Assembly (NCBI GenBank): GCA_049314555.1
Contig: JBMOEW010000010.1
Coordinates: 1 to 64,000 of the forward strand
DNA from: REEB509 sp049314555
GTDB lineage: Bacteria > Pseudomonadota > Alphaproteobacteria > Caulobacterales > Aquidulcibacteraceae
Length of the DNA stretch: 64,000 nucleotides
Direction of reading: 5' to 3'
Shown here: positions 8,376 through 17,901 of the stretch, in pieces
Layout: each line of letters starts with the position of its first letter
Position numbering within the stretch: the stretch's first letter is position 1
Translations under genes and position numbers: made by a program
The notes under the pieces: generated by a model
Told to the model about the DNA's origin: nothing
The model's database searches: none
What the model saw: only the letters and a program-made list of their open reading frames with translations

Positions 8376-9352
8376 TACGCGGGCTCTTGCTGGGTGATGC
8401 AGTGGAAGGAGCCGCCGCCGGTCAGGATAGCGGTGGACGAAAGACCCAAGACACGCCGGCCGGGGAAGAGCGGTGCTAAGGCTCGCAGCGCATCGTCGCC
8501 GCTGTCGGAATAAATCGGAACGACGACGGTGTCGTTGCCGATCAGAAAATTCATATGGCTTGCGGGAATAGCCTCGCCCTCATCGTTCCACAGGGCGCCG
8601 GGGGATGGGATTGTTACCACTTTCAGCTTGCGCCCGGTGGCGTCGGTCATGGCCGCCAAGGTGAGGGCGATTTCGTCCAGAACGTCTGCGTTCGGATCGT
8701 CTGCGCCGCGAGGTGTTTGGCACACCACCACGCCGGGGGCCACAAAGCGGGCCAGATTGTCGATGTGACCATCGGTGTGGTCATTCTGGAGGCCTTCGTC
8801 CAGCCACAGGACCTTGGTGGCGCCAAGCGCGCGCTTTAGTTCCACTTCAGCGCTGGCTTCGTCCCAGCCGGGGTTGCGGTTGGGGTTGAGCAGGCACTGG
8901 CGTGTGGTGAGCACTGTGCCCTGCCCGTCCATTTCGATGGCCCCGCCTTCCAAAATGAAGGGGTGGCGGGTGACGGTGGTGCCTGCCAAGGCCGCAACAG
9001 CGTCGCCGACCGTGTCGTCGCCGGGCAAATCGTACTTGCCGCCCCAGCCGTTGAAGCGAAAGCGATGGGCGGTGGCGTTGGGGCCGAAGATCGGGCCGGT
9101 GTCGCGCAGCCAGATGTCGCCGAACGGGGTTTCGATCACTTCGGCCACATCGCCGACGGCGGCCAAAGCTGCGCGATAGGCTTTGGTGCCGGCGGCCAGG
9201 ACGCGCATGCGATCTGCTGCCGCGAGGGCGCGCACCATGGCGGCGACCTCATTTTGTGCGGGCGCCAGATCTTCTTCCCAAAGGGCGGCATCAGAGGGGA
9301 ATGCGGTCCAAATCGCCTTGTGGGGTGCCCATTCGGGCGGAATGACACTCAT
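8375..9352 (-). CDS. aguA: Agmatine deiminase
   Basis: A 325-residue enzyme of the guanidino-group-modifying family. It hydrolyses agmatine to N-carbamoylputrescine and ammonia, and aguB downstream takes the product. The start MSVIPPEWAPHKAIWTAFP matches the family's usual N-terminus. Further motifs are WLRDTGPIF, RFNGWGGKY, ILEGGAIEMDGQGTVLTT, NDHTDGHIDN (catalytic His) and the terminal GGGSFHCITQQEP with the nucleophilic Cys. The frame is open upstream to 9490, but that stretch contains the transcription terminator of the receptor gene (9454-9481), so I chose the ATG at 9352. It is the first gene of the four-gene operon. Confidence 0.95.
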   Translation of the reverse strand: MSVIPPEWAPHKAIWTAFPSDAALWEEDLAPAQNEVAAMVRALAAADRMRVLAAGTKAYRAALAAVGDVAEVIETPFGDIWLRDTGPIFGPNATAHRFRFNGWGGKYDLPGDDTVGDAVAALAGTTVTRHPFILEGGAIEMDGQGTVLTTRQCLLNPNRNPGWDEASAEVELKRALGATKVLWLDEGLQNDHTDGHIDNLARFVAPGVVVCQTPRGADDPNADVLDEIALTLAAMTDATGRKLKVVTIPSPGALWNDEGEAIPASHMNFLIGNDTVVVPIYSDSGDDALRALAPLFPGRRVLGLSSTAILTGGGSFHCITQQEPA

Positions 9353-9453
9353 TGGATGCTCCCACCGGCCCGGTTCGCCGCAAAGCCGGCTCAGATAATC
9401 ATAGTTGGCGCGGGCGCAAGGGCTTTGCGGTTTTGTGGCCCACAAATCGAGAA

Positions 9454-9481
9454 AAGGGGCGGCTCGTTGGAGCCACCCCTT
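9454..9481 (-). terminator. Intrinsic terminator of the Oar-like receptor gene
   Basis: On the minus strand this reads as a 12-bp stem with one mismatch and a 4-nt loop (arms 9470-9481 and 9454-9465), followed by TTCTC. It lies 43 bp past the receptor stop and 100 bp before the aguA start, so it separates the two transcription units. Confidence 0.7.
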
Positions 9482-9523
9482 CCCGTTCATTGATCTTGAT
9501 CTGCCAAGCGGCCGATGCGGTGC

Positions 9524-12500
9524 TTACCACTCGTAACGAAGGCCGATTTGCAGTTGCCACAGAGACTGGTCCACGTTGCGGCTTGGCGTGAACACTGTGG
9601 TCACGTTGCTGATCCGCCAGCGGGTGCACTGAGCGGTGGCCAGCGCGGTGGTGTTGCCGGCAGCGTCGGCGCAGGCGGCGCTATAGAGGGTTTGGGTGTC
9701 GCCCAGTTCTTCCACACGGCCCCAATCGTCGTTCAGCATGTTCAGCACGTTCTGGAATTGGAACGTGAGGAGCGTGCGATTGCCTTCAAAGAACGCTGGC
9801 AACTGCTGGCTGATGTTGAGGTCTAGGCGGTCCACGCCGCGGTTGGTGAATTCACCCACCTGCGAAATGCGACCTTGATCTAAGCCGAAGCGGTTTACCG
9901 CGGTGACGAGGTTGTTGATCGAGGTTTGGTTGTCAAACACGACCAGCGAGTCTGAGGCGATGGTGAGGCCGCCCGCGACTGTGGTGGTGGCGAGGTTGGA
10001 CAGGTTTGGAATGTAGGCGAGTTGGCCGCCCTTATTGACGCCCAAGTTCGCGTTGCGGTTGCCGCCCGCATTCATGACGAAGCTGGAGGTCCGGCCGTTG
10101 CGGGTTTCGCCGAACAGGTCGAACCGGGTTTCCAGACCGCGCACGAACTCGCGCCGCCAGGTCAGGCCCAACCGCGCGCTGTGCTCGATCTCATCGAAGG
10201 AACGACCCAGGGTTGGGTTGTTTGGATCGGTGGACGAGAACATGCCGCCGTAAAGCGAGCTGGCGGTGGAGGAGAAGCGGGTTGAAGCCGTCAGGCCTTG
10301 GCTGTCCTGATAGGTGTAGGCCGCAAACATCGACAGGCCGTTATCCCACTCGCGGGCTACCGAGAAGGCCGCTGTGAGGGCGGCGGACTCTGCATCCGGG
10401 TTGTAGAGTTGGATGTCGCGGTTGGCACCGGTTTCTGGGGTGGTGTTCACGGTCAGGCCAGCGCCGGCCGCAGCGGTGACGCTTGCCGCCGAGAGCGCAT
10501 TGTAGCGGATCCGGCCATCTGGTGTGCGAGCCTGAACGCCGTTGATGAGAAGCGGGCGGGCGCGGATGTCGCGGAACGCGATTTCTTCTTGGGCCATGGT
10601 ACCGACGATATCAGCGCCCAGGTCCCAGCCGCCGATGTTGAACTGGAATGACAAGTTGGCCTTCCATTCCGACGGCATTTCAAAGTCCGGCGCGATCGAG
10701 TTGGTGATCGCGGTTGGCGATGAGGTCGTGCCGCCGAGCGCAGCTTGGACCAGCGATGGCACCGTTGTGCCGAACGAAGAGTTCACCGGCACGTTCAATG
10801 CGGCTTGGCAGATCGCCGGCGACGCCAAGCAGTTCACGGCACCTGATGTTTCAGTGAACCACCCTGCACCAGAGTTGAAGCTGGTGGCGTTTTGCGAGGT
10901 TGGGGTGCGTTGGAAGGTCAGTGAGTTCGTCAAAATGCCGGTGTTGGAGAACGAGTTCGAAATGAACACGTCTGGAACACCGCCGGAGAACAGGCCAACG
11001 CCGCCGGAGATTTCGAGGTTCTCGATCGGGTCATACTCGAAGGAGAAGCGCGGCATCAGCACGTCGCGGCCGTCGTAGGTCTCTTGGTTGTTAAACCCGT
11101 AACGGTTGATGAAGTTCGGGTTCCGGGCCGGCGCGCCATCGACCGTGTAGGTGTCATAGCGCAGGCCGTAGTTGATGCTCAGGCGCTCGGTGATGTCCCA
11201 GCTGTCTTGCAGGAAGACAGAAAGAACGTCGTAGGTGAACTCAGCGACCGCGTCTTGTGGGTTATTGGTGATGGCGTTGTTGTAGAGCAATTGGCCAGCG
11301 CGACCGGCGGTGAAATCGGCGATGGAGTCGAAGTAGTAGACGCCGTCGGACTGTTCCACGAACAGGTTTTCAACGCCTGTGCGCTGCCATTGGCCGCCGA
11401 ACTTGATCAGGTGGCTGCCGAGTTCGTATTCACCGGAGAGCTGGATCTGATCGTTGGTCGTGGCCAGTTCGTTGGCGTGCCGGAATTGGTCCGGACCGAA
11501 CCGGATTACGGACACCCCGGTTGTGCCGCCGGTGGCGCGGCAGTTTTGGAATGGCTGGGTGCCGGCGGTGCCGTCGGCGGCCGTTGGTGAGGCGCAAACG
11601 GAGATATCAGCGAAGGCTTGGCCAGATGGAGGCATCTGGGCACGTTCATAATCGCGACGGCTCCAGCGCAGTTCGGTGGAGAAGTTGTTGGTCCAATCCG
11701 AGTTCAACTGGGCCGAGTAGGTGAGGTCTTCTTCACCCGTCAGATACCATTGGCTGTCCAGTCCGGCGCTGGTCGCGGCCAGGTTGGTCCGTTGGATCAG
11801 GCCCGATTCTGCAGAGCGAACCACAAAGCTGGCGCGGTGGTCGTTGGTGATGTCCCAATCGAGCTGGGCCGAGTATTTTTCGTCCGTAACGGGCTTCGAC
11901 GGCGTGATGTCGCCGAAGGCAAACGTGGAGCCGTAGGTGTTACGGAACACGTTGGTCACGGCATTGATGTCAGAGCGCGTCAGGGTGTTGGCCGCGCCAG
12001 TCAGGCCGGCAAAGCCGGTTGCGTAGTTCTCGCCAGCGGGGCCGCGGTCGGTGCCGTCGATCGAGGTGTAGGTCTCATAGGACAGCGAGAAGAACAGGCT
12101 TCCCGGAACGATCGGGCCGCGCAGCGTGGCACCCCAGTTTTCCTGGGTACGCGGGATGCGGACTTCGGTGCCGGCGATGCGGGTGCCGACAAAACCATCG
12201 TTCAAGTAGTTGGCGAACACCGAGCCGCCGAAATCGTTCGTGCCGCCCTGGAGAATGATGTTGATCGCGCCGCCGGTGAAGTCGCCGTTTTCAACGTCGA
12301 ACGGCACAGCTTCCACCGCGAGTTCGGAAATCGCATCCAGCGAGACCGGGCCGCGACGGGTGGGGAAGCCACCGGTGTTGAGGCCGAAGTCGTCTTGGGA
12401 TTGGACGCCGCCGACGGTGATGCGGTTGGTGCGGGGATTGGAGCCGGCGATGGAGATGCCGCCGTCGCCGCGGTTGTTTTGGGTGACGAGCGGGTCACGG

Positions 12501-12982
12501 CGGGTCAGGTCGCGGATGTCGCGGTTGACGGACACGATGCCGTCGATCGCGTCGCGACCGAGGGTGGTGGCCGAGCCAACGGACTCGATCGCTGAGCGGC
12601 GCGCGGCCGTCACAACGATCACGTCGCCTTGAGGAGCTGGTTCCAGGGTGGCCGTCAGGCGGAGGGGCTCGCCCACCGACAGGAAGACATTGTCGTAGCG
12701 CTGGCCGCGGAAATCAGGGGCCGTGACGGTGATCGTGTAGGGGCCGCCAACGCGCAGACCAGCGACGTTGAAAAGGCCATCTGCGTTGGTGAATTCGGTT
12801 GAGACCGCGCCAGTTGGCTCGTGCACGATCGTGACTTCTGCCAAATCAACTGGCGACCCTGTGGTGGAGGCAACGCCACCGCGCACGGACGACGTGGTTT
12901 CCTGCGCCATCGCAGGCGCGACGATCGCCGACGCCATTACTGATACTGCCGCGCCAGCAGCTAATTTTCTGAGCCAAGACAT
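9524..12982 (-). CDS. Oar-like TonB-dependent receptor with N-terminal carboxypeptidase-regulatory domain
   Basis: A large outer-membrane receptor of 1152 residues. A signal peptide (cleavage after APAMAQ) is followed by a CarboxypepD_reg/transthyretin-like repeat of about 85 residues (VRGGVASTTGSPVDLAEVTI, then TNADGLFNVAGLRVGGPYTI). After it come the plug (DAIDGIVSVNRDIRDLTRRD, FTGGAINIILQGGTNDFGGS) and a long barrel ending in QIGLRYEW. This architecture is that of the Oar family, first described in Myxococcus and common in Caulobacterales and Xanthomonadales, with suggested roles in adhesion, protein secretion or uptake. The start has GAGGGGG just upstream. It is transcribed alone, ending at the hairpin at 9454-9481. 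Confidence 0.92.
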   Translation of the reverse strand: MSWLRKLAAGAAVSVMASAIVAPAMAQETTSSVRGGVASTTGSPVDLAEVTIVHEPTGAVSTEFTNADGLFNVAGLRVGGPYTITVTAPDFRGQRYDNVFLSVGEPLRLTATLEPAPQGDVIVVTAARRSAIESVGSATTLGRDAIDGIVSVNRDIRDLTRRDPLVTQNNRGDGGISIAGSNPRTNRITVGGVQSQDDFGLNTGGFPTRRGPVSLDAISELAVEAVPFDVENGDFTGGAINIILQGGTNDFGGSVFANYLNDGFVGTRIAGTEVRIPRTQENWGATLRGPIVPGSLFFSLSYETYTSIDGTDRGPAGENYATGFAGLTGAANTLTRSDINAVTNVFRNTYGSTFAFGDITPSKPVTDEKYSAQLDWDITNDHRASFVVRSAESGLIQRTNLAATSAGLDSQWYLTGEEDLTYSAQLNSDWTNNFSTELRWSRRDYERAQMPPSGQAFADISVCASPTAADGTAGTQPFQNCRATGGTTGVSVIRFGPDQFRHANELATTNDQIQLSGEYELGSHLIKFGGQWQRTGVENLFVEQSDGVYYFDSIADFTAGRAGQLLYNNAITNNPQDAVAEFTYDVLSVFLQDSWDITERLSINYGLRYDTYTVDGAPARNPNFINRYGFNNQETYDGRDVLMPRFSFEYDPIENLEISGGVGLFSGGVPDVFISNSFSNTGILTNSLTFQRTPTSQNATSFNSGAGWFTETSGAVNCLASPAICQAALNVPVNSSFGTTVPSLVQAALGGTTSSPTAITNSIAPDFEMPSEWKANLSFQFNIGGWDLGADIVGTMAQEEIAFRDIRARPLLINGVQARTPDGRIRYNALSAASVTAAAGAGLTVNTTPETGANRDIQLYNPDAESAALTAAFSVAREWDNGLSMFAAYTYQDSQGLTASTRFSSTASSLYGGMFSSTDPNNPTLGRSFDEIEHSARLGLTWRREFVRGLETRFDLFGETRNGRTSSFVMNAGGNRNANLGVNKGGQLAYIPNLSNLATTTVAGGLTIASDSLVVFDNQTSINNLVTAVNRFGLDQGRISQVGEFTNRGVDRLDLNISQQLPAFFEGNRTLLTFQFQNVLNMLNDDWGRVEELGDTQTLYSAACADAAGNTTALATAQCTRWRISNVTTVFTPSRNVDQSLWQLQIGLRYEW

Positions 12983-13409
12983 ATGGAGACCCCCTCGTTA
13001 TGGTCGCAATTCGGCCACGCCAATGGCGAAGTTGCGCCGGATGAGGTTCCGCTACCGGTCAATTGCGACTGGTGCGTTTACGATTTGTTAAAGTTTCGTG
13101 ACGGTCGAGCTTTTGGCGTGTTGCTGCGAACAGATCACACATCCCTTAGTGCGCTCATTTCTATGGAATTCAACGCTTTCACTGGGGGACGCCGCGCGCT
13201 TCCGAAGACGTCTTTCGCGGATGTAATCACGGATGCGCGGCAATTCTGCAACACAGCTGTCGGGGTGGCGCAGGGGCCCTTGAGACGCTAGAAGCAGAAC
13301 GTTCCTTTGCAAGGCCAAATCGTGCTTGGCTGCCTCAATCCCGCCGTGGAGCGCACAGTTGCCCTCGACTACCCCATTTGCTTCTGCGCCCGCGGCGCAG
13401 GGTGCTGCC
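12983..13409. other. Divergent intergenic region with no recognised gene
   Basis: This 427-bp gap separates the divergent Oar-like receptor and GT39 genes and should carry both promoters. The short open frames here have no family features and look like chance. I see no convincing -35/-10 pair, terminator or structured RNA. Confidence 0.5.
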
Positions 13410-14981
13410 ATGGACGTGATGCTGCGCTGGATGTTGCTGATCGTGGGCGGCGTGACCCTGATTCGGATCGCAGCGATCGCCATCAGCCCGCTCGATTTGC
13501 ACTTCGATGAGGCGCAGTATTGGGCGTGGTCGCGGCAATTGGACTGGGGCTATTTTTCCAAGCCGCCGCTGGTAGCGTGGGCGATCGCAACGACCACCGC
13601 CGTGTTCGGCAATGGGGAATGGGCCGTTCGATTAACGGCACCGCTCGGGCACGCCGCGGCGAGTGTGATTTTATTCTTTTTGGCGCGTCGGCTGTACGGC
13701 TCGACTGCGGGTTTGTTGGCCGGTGTCGGGTGGCTCTGCATGCCGGCGGTGTGGTTGTCTTCGGCTGTCATATCGACGGATGCCCTGCTGTTGCCGATTT
13801 GGGCGGGCGCGCTTTGGGCGTTCTTTCGCTTGTTGGATAAGCCGGGATGGGGTCCGGCGATTGGGCTTGGGGTTTTGATCGGCGTTGGGGCGCTCGCGAA
13901 GTATGCGATGTTATACTTTGTGGGATGTGCGGCGTTGGCGGCATTGATCGCGCCGGGGGCGCGGGCTGCGCTTTTGTCTCGATATGGCTTGGTCTCGGCC
14001 CTCGCGGCGCTGGCTGTGCTGATGCCCAACCTTGCGTGGAATGCGTCGCATGATTTCGCCACCATCGAACACACGGCGGCGAACGCCAACCTGGAAGGTG
14101 ATTTGTTTAATCTTGGGGAGATGATTGACTTTTTGTTCAGTCAGCTCGGAGTGTTTGGGCCGGTGCTTTTTGGGGCGCTGGTGTTCTTGTTGTATCGAGC
14201 GGCACGCCGGTTTGGCGCGTTGAGCGAAACGGATCGGATCCTAATCGCGTTTATCTTGCCGCCGCTGGTCGCGATCACATTTCAAGCGCTTCTCAGCCGG
14301 GCGCATGCCAACTGGGCGGCGAGCGCCTATCCCGCCGGTGTTGTGTGGCTCGCGGGCCAGCTGGTGGTGAGCCAAGCCGGGCGTCGGGTGTTGATCGGCG
14401 GCCATGGTTTGAATGCGCTGATCGGTGCGGTGTTTTTGAGCTTTACCGCGTTTCCGCCGCTTGCTGATGCCTTGGGGGTTGGTGGCCCGTTCAAGCGCGC
14501 CCGTGGCTGGGATGCGGTGTGCCAAGAGACCGCCGCCCGCACTGCGGTGCCGGGGGCTGCTTATTCGGCTGTTCTCGTTGATCATCGGGCGCTGTTTTTT
14601 GCGCTTTCTTACTACTGCCGCCCAGAGGTTTTGGAGCGGCCGCTGCCACCGATACGGATGTGGTTGCTGCGGGCGGAAGCCGCCAATCACGCCGCCGCCA
14701 CCGCGCCCATGAACACGGCCTATGACGCCAACGTGTTGGTGGTGCATATGTCCGAGGGGTATGTGCCGGTGGTGTGGGAGGATTTCCGCCAGGCGGATTG
14801 GCTGGGGCGCACGATCATCGACCTTGGCGGAGGACAAACCCGCTGGATTGGGTATTCACATGTGAGCGGATTTGCGCCCGTGACCCGCGACGATGCCTTT
14901 GAAGATCGTCTCAGGACCCGCCCTACCCCGCCTGTGCTTCCGGGGGAAGCAGACCCCAATCTCGGAAAAGCGTCGCCGTGA
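13410..14981 (+). CDS. ArnT/PMT-like glycosyltransferase (GT39 family, DUF2029-type membrane protein)
   Basis: A 523-residue inner-membrane glycosyltransferase with about ten hydrophobic segments and a soluble C-terminal domain. The first periplasmic loop has the acidic motif of lipid-phosphate-dependent transferases, LDLHFDEAQYWAWSRQL (Asp33-Glu34), followed by YFSKPPLVAWAI. This matches the ArnT/PMT 'DE.yYw ... PPl' pattern. Relatives move sugars from polyprenyl phosphate to lipid A, protein or glycans on the periplasmic face. I chose the ATG at 13410 because the 28 upstream codons do not look like a transporter N-terminus. Its 3' end overlaps the convergent DUF262 gene by 59 bp. Donor and acceptor are unknown. 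Confidence 0.85.
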   Translation: MDVMLRWMLLIVGGVTLIRIAAIAISPLDLHFDEAQYWAWSRQLDWGYFSKPPLVAWAIATTTAVFGNGEWAVRLTAPLGHAAASVILFFLARRLYGSTAGLLAGVGWLCMPAVWLSSAVISTDALLLPIWAGALWAFFRLLDKPGWGPAIGLGVLIGVGALAKYAMLYFVGCAALAALIAPGARAALLSRYGLVSALAALAVLMPNLAWNASHDFATIEHTAANANLEGDLFNLGEMIDFLFSQLGVFGPVLFGALVFLLYRAARRFGALSETDRILIAFILPPLVAITFQALLSRAHANWAASAYPAGVVWLAGQLVVSQAGRRVLIGGHGLNALIGAVFLSFTAFPPLADALGVGGPFKRARGWDAVCQETAARTAVPGAAYSAVLVDHRALFFALSYYCRPEVLERPLPPIRMWLLRAEAANHAAATAPMNTAYDANVLVVHMSEGYVPVVWEDFRQADWLGRTIIDLGGGQTRWIGYSHVSGFAPVTRDDAFEDRLRTRPTPPVLPGEADPNLGKASP

Positions 14982-16617
14982 GGCGTTCGTGACGCTGGCG
15001 GATGAAGTTGGGGGTCCATTCCATAACGGCTTCAATTTCACGGGTGATGGCCAGGATCTTGGCCCCATCGTCTTCGAAGTAAATCGCGTGCTTCTTGTCG
15101 TAGGGCAAATTGCCGGCCCGCCGATTTTTTTCGGCACCGATCAAAACAAAATTTCCAAAGAGCCGCGCGAGCTCCTTGCGCAACTGGGCGTTGGTAAAAC
15201 TGTCCTTCCATTCCTTGCAGGGATTAAGGGGCAGGACGTGTTCGACTGACGCATCGTCTTCCAGGGAGAGTTGCTCGCCGCCGGCCAGGGCGGCATTGAT
15301 CCGTAAGGCGATAACGCGGCGGCGGCCGCTGTCTTTCATGAAGCTGCCGTTGATTTTATCGACCAGGTCGCGTTGCTCAACCTCGGTGAGGGCCAGCGCG
15401 ACGCCAGGGGCGAACAATTGCTGATCGTCGTTGCAGTGGCGAATGACGCGGGCGAAACGGGTTTCACGGCGGTCTGACCGAATGGCCTTGAGGAAGCTTG
15501 CGTAGGCCAATCCGTCCAGGGCCTGGAAGAATTTTTGGATGCGCTTTGCGTCGCCGCGATGGGTTGCCAAAAACGCCACTGCCGGGGCCAACCAGAGCGT
15601 TTCTGGAAGCTGGAACAGGCCCTTTACGCGGCGATTGACTTCCTGAGTGTAGGGGCCGGCCTTCACAGCGAGGGCGCGCAGCTCCACCAGCGCAGAGCCA
15701 TAGCGGGGCAATCGCTCGCGCAGGAATTCTTGCGGTGTCATGCGCTGCAAGATTGCGGCGCGCAGCGCATTCAAATCGCCGGGCGAACGCAACGGCTCTT
15801 CGGTGAAAATCACCGGCAAAATTTCACCAATCAACTGGGCGAAGGCGTTTCGTCCGAGGCGGTCTTCCAGGTCTTCCCAGAGCCTCGCCATTTCGTCAGC
15901 GCGCTCATCGTCCAGCCCTGCCCGCTCCAACAGCTCTTGCTTCAAGATATCGGGGCCCGAAAGCGCCCGGCCTCGATTATTCATGGTGGCAAAGACGGTA
16001 GCGGCGCCGCCGCGCTCGTCGGCGACAATCACATCGAAGGTGGCTTGCCGGCAGGCAAAACGGGTGAAATCTGCCAGCCTTTCGTCCGAGATCGGATCAA
16101 GAGCTTCAGCGATTGTATCGACGGCCTGGGCCATCAGAATTTGGCTGTCGGTCGGCTGTTGGCTGAGGGCGCGCAGGCGGGTCAAGCCGCCGGGAATTTG
16201 GATGTGCTCCAGAAAGAAGCGTTCATCGGCCTTGCGCAACATCAAGCGTGGACGGGCGGACCCTGGGTTGTCTTCAATCATGACCAGCGGCTGCAGCGAT
16301 GGTGCAAGAACGCTCAAACGCTCGCGGACATAGGCGAGGAACATCGTCAAGGTTGCAAGGCGCTGCTGGCCGTCTGCGATTTCCAGTTCGCCGCGGTCAT
16401 TGCGCACCAAAACGATATGGCCAACGAAATAGAACGGTGCCCGGCGCTCATGGGCGAGCCCAAGGTCTTCCAGGAGGGCGCCAACTTCAACCGGGGTCCA
16501 AATATAGGGGCGCTGATAGGCTGGGATGCGCAGGACACGTGACGAGCCCAGGATGCCCGTGAGATTGCCGATTTGCGCAGTCAAGCCAATCGGAACGCCA
16601 GCGGCCGCAAGGTCCAT
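14923..16617 (-). CDS. GmrSD-type nuclease: DUF262 (ParB/Srx-like) fused to DUF1524 (HNH)
   Basis: A 564-residue single-chain protein. The N-terminal DUF262 domain has RIPAYQRPYIWT (31-41) and the hallmark IADGQQRLATL (80-90), proposed to bind or hydrolyse nucleotide in GmrS. The C-terminal DUF1524 domain has EHVLPLNP (from 459), GNFVLI and a KNRRAGN..YDKK region that forms a His-Me finger (HNH) nuclease site. Known relatives are type IV restriction enzymes that cut glucosylated hydroxymethylcytosine DNA; others, such as BrxU and SspE, also defend against phage. AAGGAG precedes the ATG. It stands alone between housekeeping genes, with no methylase or partner gene beside it. Confidence 0.9.
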   Translation of the reverse strand: MDLAAAGVPIGLTAQIGNLTGILGSSRVLRIPAYQRPYIWTPVEVGALLEDLGLAHERRAPFYFVGHIVLVRNDRGELEIADGQQRLATLTMFLAYVRERLSVLAPSLQPLVMIEDNPGSARPRLMLRKADERFFLEHIQIPGGLTRLRALSQQPTDSQILMAQAVDTIAEALDPISDERLADFTRFACRQATFDVIVADERGGAATVFATMNNRGRALSGPDILKQELLERAGLDDERADEMARLWEDLEDRLGRNAFAQLIGEILPVIFTEEPLRSPGDLNALRAAILQRMTPQEFLRERLPRYGSALVELRALAVKAGPYTQEVNRRVKGLFQLPETLWLAPAVAFLATHRGDAKRIQKFFQALDGLAYASFLKAIRSDRRETRFARVIRHCNDDQQLFAPGVALALTEVEQRDLVDKINGSFMKDSGRRRVIALRINAALAGGEQLSLEDDASVEHVLPLNPCKEWKDSFTNAQLRKELARLFGNFVLIGAEKNRRAGNLPYDKKHAIYFEDDGAKILAITREIEAVMEWTPNFIRQRHERLTATLFRDWGLLPPEAQAG

Positions 16618-16785
16618 ACGTCACATCTCCTTTGGATGTGCCCACCCGTCCTTGGGCGATGCTGAGCACCGTTCAATCACCGGCGCAAGCGTAGGACAGA
16701 GGAATTGCCGTAGCAGACGGTCGATGAGGATGGAGCAGTCACCGAAACGACACAACTGCCCTTAACGAAACTTCAGGCAACGAAT

Positions 16786-17610
16786 TCACGGCGCATCCTG
16801 GCCAAAGAATGGCGGCGTCGCCATGATTGCGGTGGTGCTTTGAAAGCCGGCGTTTTGCATGACGGGGCGCATCGTCGGCGCGCCCGTCCAGAAGGCGTGC
16901 TGCAAGATGGTTTCGGTTGGCTCTAGATCCAGGCCAAGCACTTGCGCGAGCCGACGGGCAATCGCTGCGCCGGAGTCCAGGAAGGTGATCGCTTGGGGTG
17001 CTGCCGCCTGCAGTTCTTCGCGCAGCAACGGGAAGTGCGTGCAGGCCAGAACAACAACATCGATGCGGTCTCCCCCCGGTTGATCGATCAGCTTGGCCAG
17101 CGATGCGCGCACGCGGTGGAGATCTGGCAAATGGCCCGCGAGTTTATCTTCCGCCGCTGCTACCAGGTCTATATCGCCGTGGCGCACGACCGTGACGCCC
17201 GCCGCATAGCGTGCAATAAGATCATTCGTGTATGGGCGACGAACGGTCGCAGGTGTCGCCAGAAGCCCGATGACGCCGGATGTTGTTAGCGCGGCCGCTG
17301 GCTTGATCGCTGGCACAACCCCCACAATCGGGATCTGCAATTCGGCCCGGACTGCTTCGAGCGCGATGGTGCTGGCGGTGTTGCAGGCGATTACGATTGC
17401 GTCCAACGACAGCGCGCGGTGGGCGTCAACGCACAGGGCTGGAATCCGCTCCAGCAAGGCTGCGTCTGACTTTTCGCCGTATGGCAGCCAGGCCGAATCG
17501 GCCAGATAATTGATCTGAACTGGAAGGCGCGCGGCTTGGATGGCATGCATGACACTCACGCCGCCAACGCCGGAGTCGAACAACAACACTCTTGGTAAGG
17601 CGCGCGTCAT
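16786..17610 (-). CDS. murI: Glutamate racemase
   Basis: A 274-residue cytoplasmic enzyme that converts L-glutamate to the D-glutamate used in peptidoglycan. The substrate loop LLFDSGVGGVSV lies at the N-terminus (10-20). Both catalytic cysteines are in normal context: VIACNTAST (Cys76) and VVLACTHFPLL (about Cys186). LADSAWLPYGEKS fits the conserved 'D....PYG' segment. The length is normal for the family. It is transcribed on its own, divergently from the MBL-fold gene across a 291-bp gap in which I see no clear motif. The fifth residue onward reads PRVLLFDSGVGG, so the ATG at 17610 is a natural start. Confidence 0.95.
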   Translation of the reverse strand: MTRALPRVLLFDSGVGGVSVMHAIQAARLPVQINYLADSAWLPYGEKSDAALLERIPALCVDAHRALSLDAIVIACNTASTIALEAVRAELQIPIVGVVPAIKPAAALTTSGVIGLLATPATVRRPYTNDLIARYAAGVTVVRHGDIDLVAAAEDKLAGHLPDLHRVRASLAKLIDQPGGDRIDVVVLACTHFPLLREELQAAAPQAITFLDSGAAIARRLAQVLGLDLEPTETILQHAFWTGAPTMRPVMQNAGFQSTTAIMATPPFFGQDAP

Positions 17611-17901
17611 GGTGAGGCGGATGGGCCGTCATGGGAGGGTTCGTCAAGCAATTGGGCAGGAAAAATCACTTGATTCTTGCTTTTGCGGCCGCACTGCGGA
17701 CGCTTTGTGGGCCTGCTGAAATTAGCTGTGAACTATTTGTTTACCGAATTGGCTAGAATCGCGTTCTAGGTTAGTGAAGCTCCGATTGTGCGCGTGATGG
17801 GTTTGTCCCTGGCGCGTTGGGAACTCTAGGGCCAGCGCCTTCTGATTGGTGCGGGCTTCAAAAAGCGAAGGCGCGCAAGCGTCCAGAGCGAGGATGAGGC
17901 A

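Noticed and set aside
9353..9490. N-terminal extension of agmatine deiminase
   Set aside because: The stretch contains the terminator of the upstream receptor gene, and the family N-terminus begins at MSVIPPEW.
12983..13291. Plus-strand open frame upstream of the GT39 gene
   Set aside because: No ribosome site, no domain and atypical composition; it lies in a promoter region.
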